A stretch of DNA of 64,000 nucleotides from Nocardioides campestrisoli (GTDB taxonomy: Bacteria; Actinomycetota; Actinomycetes; Propionibacteriales; Nocardioidaceae), in assembly GCF_013624435.2 (NCBI RefSeq), contig NZ_CP061768.1, positions 3,686,001 through 3,750,000 on the forward strand. Direction: 5' to 3'. Positions within the stretch are counted from its first letter, which is position 1. Every line of letters starts with the position of its first letter. The notes beneath the pieces are model-generated. The model saw nothing but the letters and a program-made list of their open reading frames with translations. It searched no databases and had not been told where the DNA came from. Positions 8,645 to 18,160 of this stretch are shown here, in pieces. The translations under genes and the position numbers were made by a program.

Positions 8645-9655
8645 TCAGCTGTCGGCGTGCACCACGTCGCGCTCCTGCGCGAAGTGGCAGGCGCTCGGGT
8701 GCGGGTGCGCCGGGCGGGGCACCAGCGCGGGACGCTCCTCGGCGCAGATGTCCTCCGCCTTCCAGCAGCGGGTCCGGAACGGGCAGCCCGAGGGCGGGTC
8801 GGCCGGCGAGGGCACGTCGCCCTCGAGCACGATCTCGTCCCGCAGCCCGCGCAGCGTCGGGTCCGGCACGGGCACCGCGGAGAGCAGCGCCTGGGTGTAG
8901 GGGTGCGTGGGGTGGTCGTAGATGTCGGTCTCGGTGCCGACCTCCATCACCTGGCCCAGGTACATCACGCCGACCCGGTCGGCGATGTGCCGCACGACCG
9001 ACAGGTCGTGGGCGATGAAGACGTAGGACAGGTCGAGCTCGCCCTGGAGCCGCTCCAGCAGGTTCATCACCTGCGCCTGCACCGAGACGTCCAGCGCGCT
9101 GACCGGCTCGTCGCAGACGATGATCGCCGGGCGCAGCGCGAGTGCCCGGGCGATGCCGATGCGCTGGCGCTGACCGCCGGAGAACTGGTGCGGGTAGCGG
9201 TTGATGTGGTCGGGGTTGAGGCCGACCAGGTCGATCAGCTCCTGCACCTTGGCCCGCCGGCTGCCCTTGGGCGCGACGTCGGTGTGGATCTCGAACGGCT
9301 CACCGATGATGTCGCCCACGGTCATCCGCGGGTTCAGCGAGGTGTACGGGTCCTGCATGACCAGCTGGATGTCGCGGCGGGCCTTGCGCACCTGCTGCGG
9401 CGAGAGCGTGGACAGGTCGGTGCCGTTGACCACGATCGACCCCGAGGTCGGGGTCTCCAGGCCGGTCAGCAGCTTCGCCAGCGTCGACTTGCCGCAGCCG
9501 GACTCCCCGACGATGCCGAGGGTCTCGCCCCGGCGCAGGGTGACGTTGACGCCGTCGACGGCCTTGACCGCACCCACCTGGCGGCGCAGGACGATGCCCT
9601 GGGTCAGCGGGTAGTGCTTGACGAGGTCGTGGGTCTCGAGAACGGTCTCACTCAC
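8645..9655 (-). CDS. Oligopeptide/dipeptide ABC importer ATPase, DppF/OppF type
   Basis: A 336-residue ATPase that, with its DppD-type partner, powers peptide uptake. It has Walker A GESGCGKSTL, signature FSGGQRQRIGIARAL and Walker B ending DEPVSALD. The C-terminal oligopeptide-ATPase extension includes the cysteine-bearing PPSGCPFRTRC segment typical of the family. The GTG at 9655 overlaps the upstream stop by 8 bases and begins at the expected VSETVLETHDLVK. A longer reading frame upstream is the shadow of the neighbour. It is the last gene of the five-gene operon. Confidence 0.95.
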   Translation of the reverse strand: MSETVLETHDLVKHYPLTQGIVLRRQVGAVKAVDGVNVTLRRGETLGIVGESGCGKSTLAKLLTGLETPTSGSIVVNGTDLSTLSPQQVRKARRDIQLVMQDPYTSLNPRMTVGDIIGEPFEIHTDVAPKGSRRAKVQELIDLVGLNPDHINRYPHQFSGGQRQRIGIARALALRPAIIVCDEPVSALDVSVQAQVMNLLERLQGELDLSYVFIAHDLSVVRHIADRVGVMYLGQVMEVGTETDIYDHPTHPYTQALLSAVPVPDPTLRGLRDEIVLEGDVPSPADPPSGCPFRTRCWKAEDICAEERPALVPRPAHPHPSACHFAQERDVVHADS

Positions 9656-10703
9656 CTTCCCGGACCTCCTTCCAGAAGTGGCAGGCACTGGTGTGCTGGG
9701 CGGCGACGACGTAGTCCGGCGGCGGCGGGTCCTGGCGGCACACGTCGCGCGCGTAGCGGCAGCGCGGGTTGAACGCACAGCCGGGCGGGACGCTGGTCAG
9801 CGCCGGCGGCAGGCCGCCGATCACGGCCAGGTCCTGGCCCTTGCGGTCCAGCCGCGGGATCGACTCCAGCAGACCCTTGGTGTAGGGGTGCGAGGGCTTG
9901 GCGTAGATGTCCAGCACGGGCGCGCGCTCGACCACCTTGCCGGCGTACATCACGGCGATCTGGTCCGCCACGTCCGCGACCACGCCCATGTCGTGGGTGA
10001 TCAGGATCAGCGACATCTGACGCTCCTCGCGGATCTCCGCGAGCAGCTTCATGATCTGGGCCTGCACGGTGACGTCGAGCGCGGTGGTGGGCTCGTCGGC
10101 GATCAGCACCTCGGGATCGAGGGCGAGCGCCATCGCGATCATCACCCGCTGCCGCATGCCCCCGGAGAACTGGTGGGGGAAGTCGGAGACGCGCTGCGCC
10201 GCGGCCGGGATCTTGACCAGGTCGAGCATCTCCACCGCGCGGGCCTTGGCGTCCTTGCGGGACATCCCGCGGTGGACGCGGAACAGCTCGGCGAGCTGGT
10301 AGCCGACGGTGAAGACCGGGTTGAGCGCGGAGAGGGCGTCCTGGAAGATCATCGAGATCTTCTGGGCGCGGTACGACCGCCGCTCATCCTCGGGCAACTT
10401 GAGCAGGTCGGTGCCCCGGTAGAGGATCTCGCCGCCGGTGATCGCCGCCGGCGGGGTCTCCAGGATGCCCATGATCGCCTGGGCGGTGACGCTCTTGCCG
10501 CAGCCGGACTCGCCGAGGATGGCCAGCGTCTCGCCCGCCTCCACGCGGAAGCTCACGCCGTTGACGGCGTGGGCGACCCCGGCGCGGGTGCGGAACTCGA
10601 CGTGCAGGTCCTTGACCTCGAGCGGGGGCTCGGGCTGGCTGGGGAGCCGCCCGGAGGTGGCCGGGCCCTCGTGGCCCAGCACCTCGGTGTTGGAGTCTGT
10701 CAT
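9648..10703 (-). CDS. Oligopeptide/dipeptide ABC importer ATPase, DppD/OppD type
   Basis: A 351-residue ATPase with Walker A GESGCGKSVTAQ, signature FSGGMRQRVMIAMAL and Walker B ending DEPTTALD. The C-terminal family extension includes PPGCAFNPRCRYA. A 27-residue hydrophilic leader precedes the ATPase fold. It lies seven bases after the permease stop and overlaps the next ATPase by 8 bases, so it is one of a heterodimeric ATPase pair. The substrate is likely peptides, as judged from the family-5 binding protein at the head of the operon. Confidence 0.95.
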   Translation of the reverse strand: MTDSNTEVLGHEGPATSGRLPSQPEPPLEVKDLHVEFRTRAGVAHAVNGVSFRVEAGETLAILGESGCGKSVTAQAIMGILETPPAAITGGEILYRGTDLLKLPEDERRSYRAQKISMIFQDALSALNPVFTVGYQLAELFRVHRGMSRKDAKARAVEMLDLVKIPAAAQRVSDFPHQFSGGMRQRVMIAMALALDPEVLIADEPTTALDVTVQAQIMKLLAEIREERQMSLILITHDMGVVADVADQIAVMYAGKVVERAPVLDIYAKPSHPYTKGLLESIPRLDRKGQDLAVIGGLPPALTSVPPGCAFNPRCRYARDVCRQDPPPPDYVVAAQHTSACHFWKEVREGE

Positions 10704-10710
10704 CGAACCC

Positions 10711-11655
10711 TCACTGGAGCTTCGGGTCGAGGGCGTCGCGCAGTGCGTCGCCCGCGAGGATGAACGAAAGGACGGTTCCCACGAGCAGGCCGACCGGGAA
10801 CAGCAGGAGCCACGGGTCGGTGTCGAAGTAGTCGTCGTGCATGGAGATCATCACGCCCCACGACGCGGCCGGCGGCTGGAGGCCGACGCCCAGGTAGGTC
10901 AGGGTCGCCTCGGCGGCGACGAAGCTGCCGAGCATGATCGTGGCGTAGACCAGCACCGGCGCGATCGTGTTGGGGAGGATGTGCCGGACCATGATCCGGT
11001 AGTTCGTCGCCCCCAGGGCGCGCGCGGCCTGCACGTAGTCGAGGTTGCGTGCCTCGATCACACTGCCGCGCATGATCCGGGCGATCGTCGTCCAGCCCAG
11101 CACGATCAGGGCCAGCGAGATCGTCCAGATGTTGCGACCCGGCACGACGGCCAGCACGACCAGCGCACCCAGCAGGAACGGCAGCGACAGGAAGATGTCG
11201 GTGACGCGGGACATCACCGCGTCCAGCCACCCGCCGAAGAAGCCGGAGAGCAGACCGATCGCCCCGCCGAGCAGCACGACCGCCGCGGTGGCGACCAGGG
11301 CGATCGCCAGCGAGGGACGGGCGCCGTAGATCGCGTGCGCGTAGTAGTCGCACCCGAGCAGGTTGAAACCGAACGGGTGGTCCCCGCTCGGGGGCACCCG
11401 GGAGTTGCTGATCGAGCAGGCGAACGGGTCCTGGCTGGTCCACAGCTTCGGGAAGACCGCCATCGAGGTGACGAGGAGCAGGTAGAGCATGCAGAGCATG
11501 AACACCGGGCTGCGCACGAGGCGCTTGCGCGCGTCCCCCCACAGGCTGCTGGGCTTGCCCGGAGCGGTGACGCGCGCGGCGTCCGCGGGGCCGTCGCCGG
11601 CGGTGGGCGACGTGGTGGCCGTCGCCCCGGTGGTCATGCTGGAGGGGTCAGTCAT
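10711..11655 (-). CDS. Peptide ABC importer permease, DppC/OppC type
   Basis: A 314-residue inner-membrane permease. A cytoplasmic N-terminus of about 50 residues precedes the first span (about 51-68). A periplasmic segment with two cysteines (CSISNS and GCDYYAH) follows, then the five-span BPD_transp_1 core (about 115-310). The EAA coupling loop is recognisable as YVQAARALGATNYRIMVRHI. The start overlaps the DppB-type gene by 8 bases. It forms the membrane channel with that partner. Confidence 0.93.
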   Translation of the reverse strand: MTDPSSMTTGATATTSPTAGDGPADAARVTAPGKPSSLWGDARKRLVRSPVFMLCMLYLLLVTSMAVFPKLWTSQDPFACSISNSRVPPSGDHPFGFNLLGCDYYAHAIYGARPSLAIALVATAAVVLLGGAIGLLSGFFGGWLDAVMSRVTDIFLSLPFLLGALVVLAVVPGRNIWTISLALIVLGWTTIARIMRGSVIEARNLDYVQAARALGATNYRIMVRHILPNTIAPVLVYATIMLGSFVAAEATLTYLGVGLQPPAASWGVMISMHDDYFDTDPWLLLFPVGLLVGTVLSFILAGDALRDALDPKLQ

Positions 11656-12655
11656 AGCGGATCCTCGGATCGAGAACGGCGTACAGGATGTCGACCAGGA
11701 GGTTCATCACCAGGAACACCAGCACCAGGACGGTGACGATGCCGACCACCACGGACGGCTGCTGCTGCTGGATGGCCCGGAAGATCTCCCGGCCGATTCC
11801 TGGGATCCCGAAGATGCCCTCGGTCACGACGGCGCCACCCATCAGGGCGCCGAAGTCGATCCCGATGTAGGTCACCACGGGGATGAGGGAGTTGCGGAGC
11901 GTGTGCACGCCGATGACGCGACGCTGCGGCAGGCCCTTGGCCCGGGCAGTGCGCACGTAGTCGGCGCGGACGTTCTCCAGGATGCTGGTCCGGGTCAGTC
12001 GCGCGGTGGTCGCCAGCGAGATGGAGCCGAGGACGAGGCCCGGGATGACCAGGCTGGCCCAGGGGTAGTCCGGCTTGTAGACCGGGCTCATCACGCCGTA
12101 GGCGAACCAGTCCGGCCAGTCCCCGCCGCGGAACCAGTTGCCGACGTTGACCAGGAACATGTCGCGGACCAGGAAGCCCAGGACGAAGATCGGGACGGAG
12201 ATGGCCAGCACGGTGCTGATCTTCACCAGGTAGTCGATGAAGCTGCCCGAGCGCAGACCGGCGAGCACACCGGCGGTGATGCCGACGAGGATCTCGAAGA
12301 TGATCGCGATCACGACGACCTTGACGGTGGCAGAGAGACCGTCGGCGATGATGTCGGTGACCGGGCGGCCGGTGAAGCTCGACCCCAGGTCGAACTGGAG
12401 GAAGATCGACTGCAGCCGGTCGAAGTAGAGACCGACGCACGGGTCGCCCACCCGGGTCAGGCAGTCGTCACCGAGACCGAGCGAGTCCGCCATGGCGTTC
12501 ATCTGCGCCTCGGTGGGGCGCCGGTCGCCGAAGATCGCGCGAACGGGGTTTCCGCCCAGCTGGATGCCCAGCGATGTCAGGTAGTGCAAGAGAAAGATGG
12601 CGCCCAGCACGGTCGGGATGAACTGGAGCAGGCGCCGGACGACGTAACGTCCCAC
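11648..12655 (-). CDS. Peptide ABC importer permease, DppB/OppB type
   Basis: A 335-residue permease opening with the characteristic MGRYVVRRLLQFIPTVLG. A long extracytoplasmic loop containing CLTRVGDPCVG may form a disulfide, and the BPD_transp_1 spans follow. The EAA loop (YVRTARAKGLPQRRVIGVHT) contacts the ATPases. It ends in the family-typical AVLDPRIRYD. The GTG start has GGAGG seven bases upstream. It is separated from the SBP gene by a strong hairpin. Confidence 0.94.
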   Translation of the reverse strand: MGRYVVRRLLQFIPTVLGAIFLLHYLTSLGIQLGGNPVRAIFGDRRPTEAQMNAMADSLGLGDDCLTRVGDPCVGLYFDRLQSIFLQFDLGSSFTGRPVTDIIADGLSATVKVVVIAIIFEILVGITAGVLAGLRSGSFIDYLVKISTVLAISVPIFVLGFLVRDMFLVNVGNWFRGGDWPDWFAYGVMSPVYKPDYPWASLVIPGLVLGSISLATTARLTRTSILENVRADYVRTARAKGLPQRRVIGVHTLRNSLIPVVTYIGIDFGALMGGAVVTEGIFGIPGIGREIFRAIQQQQPSVVVGIVTVLVLVFLVMNLLVDILYAVLDPRIRYD

Positions 12656-12686
12656 GGTGGGTCCTCCTGGAGGGGCCGGGCCCGCC

Positions 12687-12720
12687 GTGGCGGCGACTTC
12701 CCGGAGGAAGCCGCCGCCAC
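12687..12720 (-). terminator. Intra-operon hairpin between binding protein and permease genes
   Basis: GTGGCGGCGACTTCC at 12687-12701 pairs with GGAAGCCGCCGCCAC at 12706-12720 (one mismatch), closing a four-base CGGA loop; one more C-G pair extends the stem. No U-tract follows on the minus strand. It is therefore better read as a processing, stability or partial-termination element that would keep binding-protein mRNA in excess over permease mRNA, a known pattern in ABC importer operons. Confidence 0.7.
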
Positions 12721-12750
12721 GTCAGGATCCAGCGTGATGGAACGGACTTG

Positions 12751-14361
12751 CTAGTTGTTCATCGTGATCTGGCCGTAGTCCACGTCCGTGATCGGGTTGT
12801 GGACCATCTCGGCGACGTTGTCGCTCCAGACGACGGTGGTCAGACCCCACCACATCGGGATGACCGGCATGTCCTCGGCGAGGAGGTCCTCAGCGGCCTG
12901 GTACGACGGGATCGCGTCCTCGAGCGAGTCGGCGGCGTCACCCTCCTGGATCAGCTTGTCGAACTCGGGGTTCGCGTAGCCGGAGTTGTTGCTGCTCGCA
13001 CCGGTGGTGTACAGCGGAGCCAGGTAGGTCTCCATCACCGGGTAGTCCGGGCCCCAGCCGAGGCGGTACGGGCCGGTGAACTTCTTGTCGTCGGCGACCT
13101 TCAGGTACTGACCGAAGTCGGTGATGTCGACCTTGAGCTTGTAGTCGATGCCCAGGGTGTTCTTCCAGCCGTCACCGATGGCCTGCAGCCACTCCTCGTG
13201 ACCCGAGCCGGCGTTGGCCCACAGCTCGACCGGGCCCTCGATGCCGTCGGTCTCCTCGTACAGGGCCTTGGCAGCGTCCTCGTCGAACTCGCAGTACTCG
13301 CAGATGCCCTCGCGGGCGCCGTCGAAGTTCGGCGCGACGAAGCCGGTGGCCGGGGCCAGCGAGCCGTCGAAGATGGCGTCGATGATGGCCTGGCGGTCGA
13401 TCGCCATGGAGAGGGCCTGACGGAGCTTCGGGTCCTGGAAGCGCTCGTCGTAGGTGGGCAGACCCAGGTAGGTGAAGCTGGAGCTGGGCTCCTTGAGCAG
13501 GGTCTCGCCGTAGTTCTGCTCGACCTCGGCGATCTTGTTCGGCGGGACGGTGTACATGACGTCCAGCTCGCCGCCCTCGAACGCCGCGTAGGCGGCCTCG
13601 ACGTCGTCGAAGATGCGGTAGGTCAGGGTGTCCGGCTTGCCGGCGTCCTCACCCGCGTAGTCCTCGTTGCGCTTGAGCTTGATCTGGACGTTGTTCTCCC
13701 ACTCGCCGTCGATCATGTAGGGACCGTTGCCGATGGGCTGCTTGTTGCAGGCGTCGAAGTTGTCGACGCACTCCTGGGCCATCGGGAAGAACCCGGAGTA
13801 GCCGAGGACGGACTCGAAGCCGGAGAAGGGCTCGGTCAGCTCGATGGTGAAGGTGAGGTCGTCGACCTTCTTCAGACCGGAGAAGGTGGCGTTCTTCTTC
13901 ACGCCCTCCTTCTGCATCTCGTCGAAGCCGGCGATGCGGCCCATGAAGTACGAGTTGTTCTGCGCGTTGCTCACGTTGCCCGCGTAGTTCCAGGAACGGA
14001 GGAACGAGTCAGCGTCGACGGGCTCGCCGTTGGTGAAGGTGTAGCCGTCCTTCAGCTTGACGGTCCACGTCTTGTTGTCGTCCGACTCGATCGACTCGGC
14101 GACGTCCAGCTGGGGGGCACCCTCCTGGTCGTACTTGACCAGGCCGCGGTAGAGCTGGCGCACCACGAGGATCGACGGCTCGTCGTCCGCGGCGCTGGGC
14201 ACCAGGAACGCGGGCTCAGAGCTGTAGATCCGCAGGTCGCCACCGGCGGACCCGCCTCCAGTCGACTCCGAGTCGTCGGAGTCCGATCCGCCACAGGCGG
14301 CGGTAAGCATGCCGAGCGCTGCGACAGTCGCCGCGAGCCTCACCCTTGCTGTCCTTCGCAT
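12751..14361 (-). CDS. Peptide ABC importer substrate-binding lipoprotein (SBP family 5)
   Basis: A 536-residue lipoprotein. A basic N-terminus and hydrophobic segment lead to the lipobox LTAAC, with lipidated Cys23. An Asp/Ser/Gly-rich linker (about 25-40) tethers the family-5 periplasmic-binding domain (about 45-500), recognised by WTVKLKDGYTFTNGEPVDA and later LRQALSMAIDRQAII. GGAGG six bases before the ATG at 14361 fixes the start over upstream alternatives. It leads the importer operon and should capture oligopeptides outside the membrane. The exact ligand is unknown. Confidence 0.94.
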   Translation of the reverse strand: MRRTARVRLAATVAALGMLTAACGGSDSDDSESTGGGSAGGDLRIYSSEPAFLVPSAADDEPSILVVRQLYRGLVKYDQEGAPQLDVAESIESDDNKTWTVKLKDGYTFTNGEPVDADSFLRSWNYAGNVSNAQNNSYFMGRIAGFDEMQKEGVKKNATFSGLKKVDDLTFTIELTEPFSGFESVLGYSGFFPMAQECVDNFDACNKQPIGNGPYMIDGEWENNVQIKLKRNEDYAGEDAGKPDTLTYRIFDDVEAAYAAFEGGELDVMYTVPPNKIAEVEQNYGETLLKEPSSSFTYLGLPTYDERFQDPKLRQALSMAIDRQAIIDAIFDGSLAPATGFVAPNFDGAREGICEYCEFDEDAAKALYEETDGIEGPVELWANAGSGHEEWLQAIGDGWKNTLGIDYKLKVDITDFGQYLKVADDKKFTGPYRLGWGPDYPVMETYLAPLYTTGASSNNSGYANPEFDKLIQEGDAADSLEDAIPSYQAAEDLLAEDMPVIPMWWGLTTVVWSDNVAEMVHNPITDVDYGQITMNN

Positions 14362-14615
14362 ACAAAGCCTCCATCTAGAACGCCGTCCCCGGCGCACGGA
14401 AAGGACGGTGTTCGTCCCGGCGTCACCGTGTCACTCATCCGCAGAAAAGACGAGGGGGTGTTATCGACTTGTGACTGCACCGATGCCGGAGTGACGCGCG
14501 CCTGTGCGTTCTGCGTACCGGACACCCCACATCGGACCGTCAGGGAGTGACGTCGACCTCACCGGGGTTCTGCCGGGCGCTTGTGCGCCGCTCGGTCCGG
14601 CACCACACTCGTCGC

Positions 14616-15686
14616 GTGAGCACCCGCGCCGACGAGACGAACGACCCGACCAGCCCCCAGGAGGCCACCCGGACCAGCGACGGCTGGGCCCCCGACCTGC
14701 TGGGCGAGGGCTACCAGCAGCTGCGCTTCGACCTCGGCGAGGACCCCGACGGGGAGGGGTGGATCGAGGCCGTGCTGGTCCGCCGCAAGATGCGGCCGTC
14801 CGAGACCGTCGCCGGGGCCGTGCTCTACGTGCACGGCTTCTCCGACTACTTCTTCCAGACCGAGCTGGCCGACTTCGCCGCCGAGCGCGGCCTGGCCTTC
14901 TACGGCCTGGACCTGCGCAAGTCGGGCCGGGCCCGCAAGGACGGCCAGACCCCGCACTTCGTCAAGGACCTGGCCCGCTACGACCAGGAGCTCGAGCTGG
15001 CCCTGGCGCGCGTCCGCTCCGAGACCGCAGACGTCCCGGTCGTCGTGGTCGCCCACTCCACCGGCGGCCTGATCACGCCGTTGTGGCTGGACCGCCGCCG
15101 GCGGGCGGGCCGCGTGGCGCCGATCGCCGGCCTGGTCCTCAACAGCCCGTGGTTCGACCTGCAGGGCGGCTCCACCCCCCTGGCCAACGCCGTGCTGCGG
15201 GGACCCGTCACCCGGCTCGTCCGGGGGCTGGCCCGGGTGCAGCCGATGCGCGCGCTGAGCCTGGGGGTCACCACGGCGTACGGCGACTCGCTGCACCCCA
15301 GCGGTGCGGGGCAGGGCGAGTGGGACTACGACGTGTCGATGAAGCCGCTGACCGGCGACCAGGTGACCCTGGGCTGGCTGGCCGCGGTGCGTCGCGGCCA
15401 CGCCCGGCTGCACCGAGGGCTCGACGTCGGCGTGCCGTCCCTGGTGCTCCGCTCGGACAAGACCCTCTTCTCCGGCCGCTGGGCCGAGGAGTGTGACCGC
15501 GCCGACGTGGTGCTCGACGTACGGCAGATCGCCCAGTGGGCAGGGTGCCTGGGGAACGAGACCACCGTGGTGCCGGTGCCCGACGCCCGCCACGACGTCT
15601 TCCTCTCGCTGCCCGAGCCGCGTCGCCGTGCCTACGAGACGGTGGACCGGTGGCTCACGGCGCACGGGCTGGCTCAGCGGGCGTGA
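14616..15686 (+). CDS. Alpha/beta hydrolase, lysophospholipase/monoglyceride-lipase-like
   Basis: A 356-residue serine hydrolase. An oxyanion-hole stretch YVHGFSDYFF (71-80) precedes the nucleophile elbow AHSTGG with Ser148. The likely catalytic His is in PDARHDVFLS near residue 336. The layout matches hydrolase-4 (serine aminopeptidase S33) proteins that act on acylglycerols or lysophospholipids. The start is taken as GTG at 14616 because upstream in-frame codons give low-complexity, unlikely protein. There is no signal peptide, so it is probably cytoplasmic. It stands alone, with 254 bases of non-coding sequence separating it from the divergent importer operon. Confidence 0.85.
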   Translation: MSTRADETNDPTSPQEATRTSDGWAPDLLGEGYQQLRFDLGEDPDGEGWIEAVLVRRKMRPSETVAGAVLYVHGFSDYFFQTELADFAAERGLAFYGLDLRKSGRARKDGQTPHFVKDLARYDQELELALARVRSETADVPVVVVAHSTGGLITPLWLDRRRRAGRVAPIAGLVLNSPWFDLQGGSTPLANAVLRGPVTRLVRGLARVQPMRALSLGVTTAYGDSLHPSGAGQGEWDYDVSMKPLTGDQVTLGWLAAVRRGHARLHRGLDVGVPSLVLRSDKTLFSGRWAEECDRADVVLDVRQIAQWAGCLGNETTVVPVPDARHDVFLSLPEPRRRAYETVDRWLTAHGLAQRA

Positions 15687-15748
15687 GCCTGGACGACTGA
15701 CGCATCACCCATCTCGGACTGTCGGCGGTCACGCCTATTCTCGAACAC

Positions 15749-17101
15749 ATGATCGAAGAGTCAGCCGCCCATACGTTGCCGCACGACCCGGTCGCGTGGT
15801 GCCGGGACGCGTGGAACGACTCCTCCGCGGACTCGGGCTGCGGCGCGGCGGAGGTGCCCTGGAGCACTCCGGAGCTCTCCGCGCTCGCGGCGATGCTCGC
15901 CGAGGTGAGCGCAGCCCCCGGACGGAGCGCGGACTGCCTCGCCCAGGTCGAGGCCCTGGAGGCACTGAAGGCGGCTGCCGCCGCCGCGCAGGTGCGGGTC
16001 ACGGCGGCGTACGCCGCGCGCGAGCGGACCCGGCTGGCGCGGGTCGGCGCCCGTTCCGTCGAGCCCGCGGTGGGCTCCCAGCTCGGACTCGCGCGGCGGG
16101 AGGCGCCGGCCAGGGGACGCTTCCTGGTCACGGCCGCCGATGCCCTGGTCCACGACCTCCCCGGCACCCTGGCGGCACTCGAGCGCGGCGAGCTGACCGA
16201 GGAGCGGGCGCTGCTCGTCGTGCGCGAGACCGACGACCTGGACCCGGACGACCGGGTGCGGGTCGACGTCGCGCTGTGGCACGGCCCCTGCGCCGGCTCC
16301 GCGGCCACCCTCGGCACCGAGCAGCTGCGCGACCTGGTCCGCCGGCTCACCACGGAGGCGGATCCCGACGCCGGCGCTCGGATGGCGAGGTCCCGGGCCC
16401 GGCGCCACGTCTCCGGGCGGATGCTGGGCGACGGCACGGGGCGGATCACCGCGGTGGTCCGCTCCGAGCACTACGGCCCGGTGATGCAGGCCCTGCGAGA
16501 GGCTGCGAGCTCCGCCCGGGCGGAGGGCGACCCGCGCACCGCGGACCAGGTCCGGGCAGACGCGTTCGTCCAGCGACTCACCGGCCTGGACCCGGTCGCC
16601 CCGCGCCGCATCGACCTGCGGCTGGTGCTGAGCCTGGACAGCCTGCTCGGCGCGAGCGACACCGCGGGCTGGGTGCAGGGGTCGGGCCACCTGCCGGCCG
16701 AGGTGTGCCGCCAGCTCCTGGGCGAGGCCTTCGACCGGCAGGAGGTGGCGGTCCGGCGCCTCTTCGCCCTCCCGGAGGATGGCCAGCTGGTCGCCGTCGA
16801 GCAGACCACCCGGCGCTTCCACGGGCTCCTGGCCGAGATGATCCGGCTCCGCGACGGCGAGAGGTGCCGGACCCCGTGGTGCGACGCGGCCATCCGTCAT
16901 CTCGACCACGTCGTGCCGGCCCGCGAGGACGGCCCGACGGCGTACCGGAACGGCCAGGGCCTGTGCGAGGCGTGCAACCAGGTGAAGGAGGCGCCGGGCT
17001 GGACGAGCTGGGTCGGGCACGCCGGCCGCAGCCCCGAGATCGCCAGCCGCACCAGCAGCGGCCGCACCGTGTACGGGCGGCCACCGCCCCTCCCCTGCTA
17101 G
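15749..17101 (+). CDS. DUF222 / HNH endonuclease domain protein
   Basis: A 450-residue protein of the widespread actinobacterial DUF222-HNH family. An N-terminal helical DUF222 region spans about 30-330. A C-terminal HNH fold (about 373-415) has CRTPWCD, the metal-binding HLDHVVP, the asparagine in YRNGQGLC and the second zinc pair CEACN. All key residues are present. Such genes occur in multiple copies per genome in this group. Whether they act as homing or selfish nucleases or have a host role is unsettled. A second, frameshifted copy lies at 58284-59652. Confidence 0.9.
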   Translation: MIEESAAHTLPHDPVAWCRDAWNDSSADSGCGAAEVPWSTPELSALAAMLAEVSAAPGRSADCLAQVEALEALKAAAAAAQVRVTAAYAARERTRLARVGARSVEPAVGSQLGLARREAPARGRFLVTAADALVHDLPGTLAALERGELTEERALLVVRETDDLDPDDRVRVDVALWHGPCAGSAATLGTEQLRDLVRRLTTEADPDAGARMARSRARRHVSGRMLGDGTGRITAVVRSEHYGPVMQALREAASSARAEGDPRTADQVRADAFVQRLTGLDPVAPRRIDLRLVLSLDSLLGASDTAGWVQGSGHLPAEVCRQLLGEAFDRQEVAVRRLFALPEDGQLVAVEQTTRRFHGLLAEMIRLRDGERCRTPWCDAAIRHLDHVVPAREDGPTAYRNGQGLCEACNQVKEAPGWTSWVGHAGRSPEIASRTSSGRTVYGRPPPLPC

Positions 17102-17138
17102 CCGGGAAGCGCAGCCGACCCGGCACTGTTGCGCCCAG

Positions 17139-18107
17139 GTGAGACTCTCGCTCCTGGACCGCTCCCGCACCCGCGCAGGCCACCCCGACGGCGCCGCCCT
17201 GCAGCACGGGGTGGAGCGTGCCGTGACGGTGGAGCGGCTCGGCTACGCCCGATTCTGGGCCGCCGAGCACCACGGGGTCCCGGGGATCGCCTCGGGCGCC
17301 CCGGCCGTGCTCCTGGCCGCCGTCGGCGCCCGCACCACCAGGATCCGACTGGGCTCGGGCGGGGTGATGCTCCCCCACCACCAGCCGCTGGTCGTAGCCG
17401 AGCAGTTCCAGATGCTCGCCGGCCTGTACGGCGACCGGGTCGACCTCGGCGTGGGCCGCACCCTGGGCTTCACCCCGCCCGTACGGCAGGCGTTGCGCCG
17501 CCCCGACGCCGAGCCCGACGACTTCCTCGACGACGTGGCCGAGCTGCGCGGCTACCTGGAGCGGACCGCTCCGGTCACCGCGCGTCCGGTCGTGGAGACC
17601 CCCGTCCCGCTCTTCGTGCTGGCCACGGGCCGCGGGATCGTCGGTGCGGCCGCTCTCGGCCTGCCGGTGGTGCTGGGCGGTCCGGTGCTCGACTCCCCCG
17701 ACCTGCCGGCGACGCTCGCCGGCTACCGCCGCGACTTCCGGCCGCACCGCGGCAGCGAGCCGTCGGTGACGATCTCCCTGGACGTGCTGGTGGCAGACAC
17801 CGACGCCGAGGCCCGCGACCTGGCACTGCCCGAGGTGTGGGCGATGGTCGCGTCCCGGCGGACCGGCTCCTTCGACCCGCTGCAGCCGGTGCCGGAGATC
17901 CGGGAACGGCTCGCGGACGACCGGGACGCCGCTCGGGCGCAGGCCGGGCTCGACCGGGTCACCGCGGGATCACCGGCCACCGTCCGCCGACGGCTGGAGC
18001 AGCTGGCTGAGGCCACCGGCGCGGACGAGCTGCTCGCGTCGGGATCCACGTACGACCGGGACGCGCTGGCCGCCTCGGACGCCGCCCTGGCCGCACTGCT
18101 GCGCTGA
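17139..18107 (+). CDS. LLM-class flavin-dependent oxidoreductase
   Basis: A 322-residue luciferase-like protein of the MsnO8 type. It opens LSLLDRSRT and carries RFWAAEHHG, the strand IRLGSGGVMLPHHQPLVVAE and the loop RVDLGVGR, all hallmarks of this family. These enzymes use FMNH2 (or F420) with oxygen or electron acceptors. The substrate cannot be predicted. The GTG start lacks a clear ribosome site and lies 37 bases after the HNH gene. The last 80 residues look like the family C-terminal helical region (LAASDAALAALLR). Confidence 0.88.
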   Translation: MRLSLLDRSRTRAGHPDGAALQHGVERAVTVERLGYARFWAAEHHGVPGIASGAPAVLLAAVGARTTRIRLGSGGVMLPHHQPLVVAEQFQMLAGLYGDRVDLGVGRTLGFTPPVRQALRRPDAEPDDFLDDVAELRGYLERTAPVTARPVVETPVPLFVLATGRGIVGAAALGLPVVLGGPVLDSPDLPATLAGYRRDFRPHRGSEPSVTISLDVLVADTDAEARDLALPEVWAMVASRRTGSFDPLQPVPEIRERLADDRDAARAQAGLDRVTAGSPATVRRRLEQLAEATGADELLASGSTYDRDALAASDAALAALLR

Positions 18108-18160
18108 GCGCCGGGTTACGGTGACCGCGCACCACGTCCCGACCTCGGGGGAGGATCACC

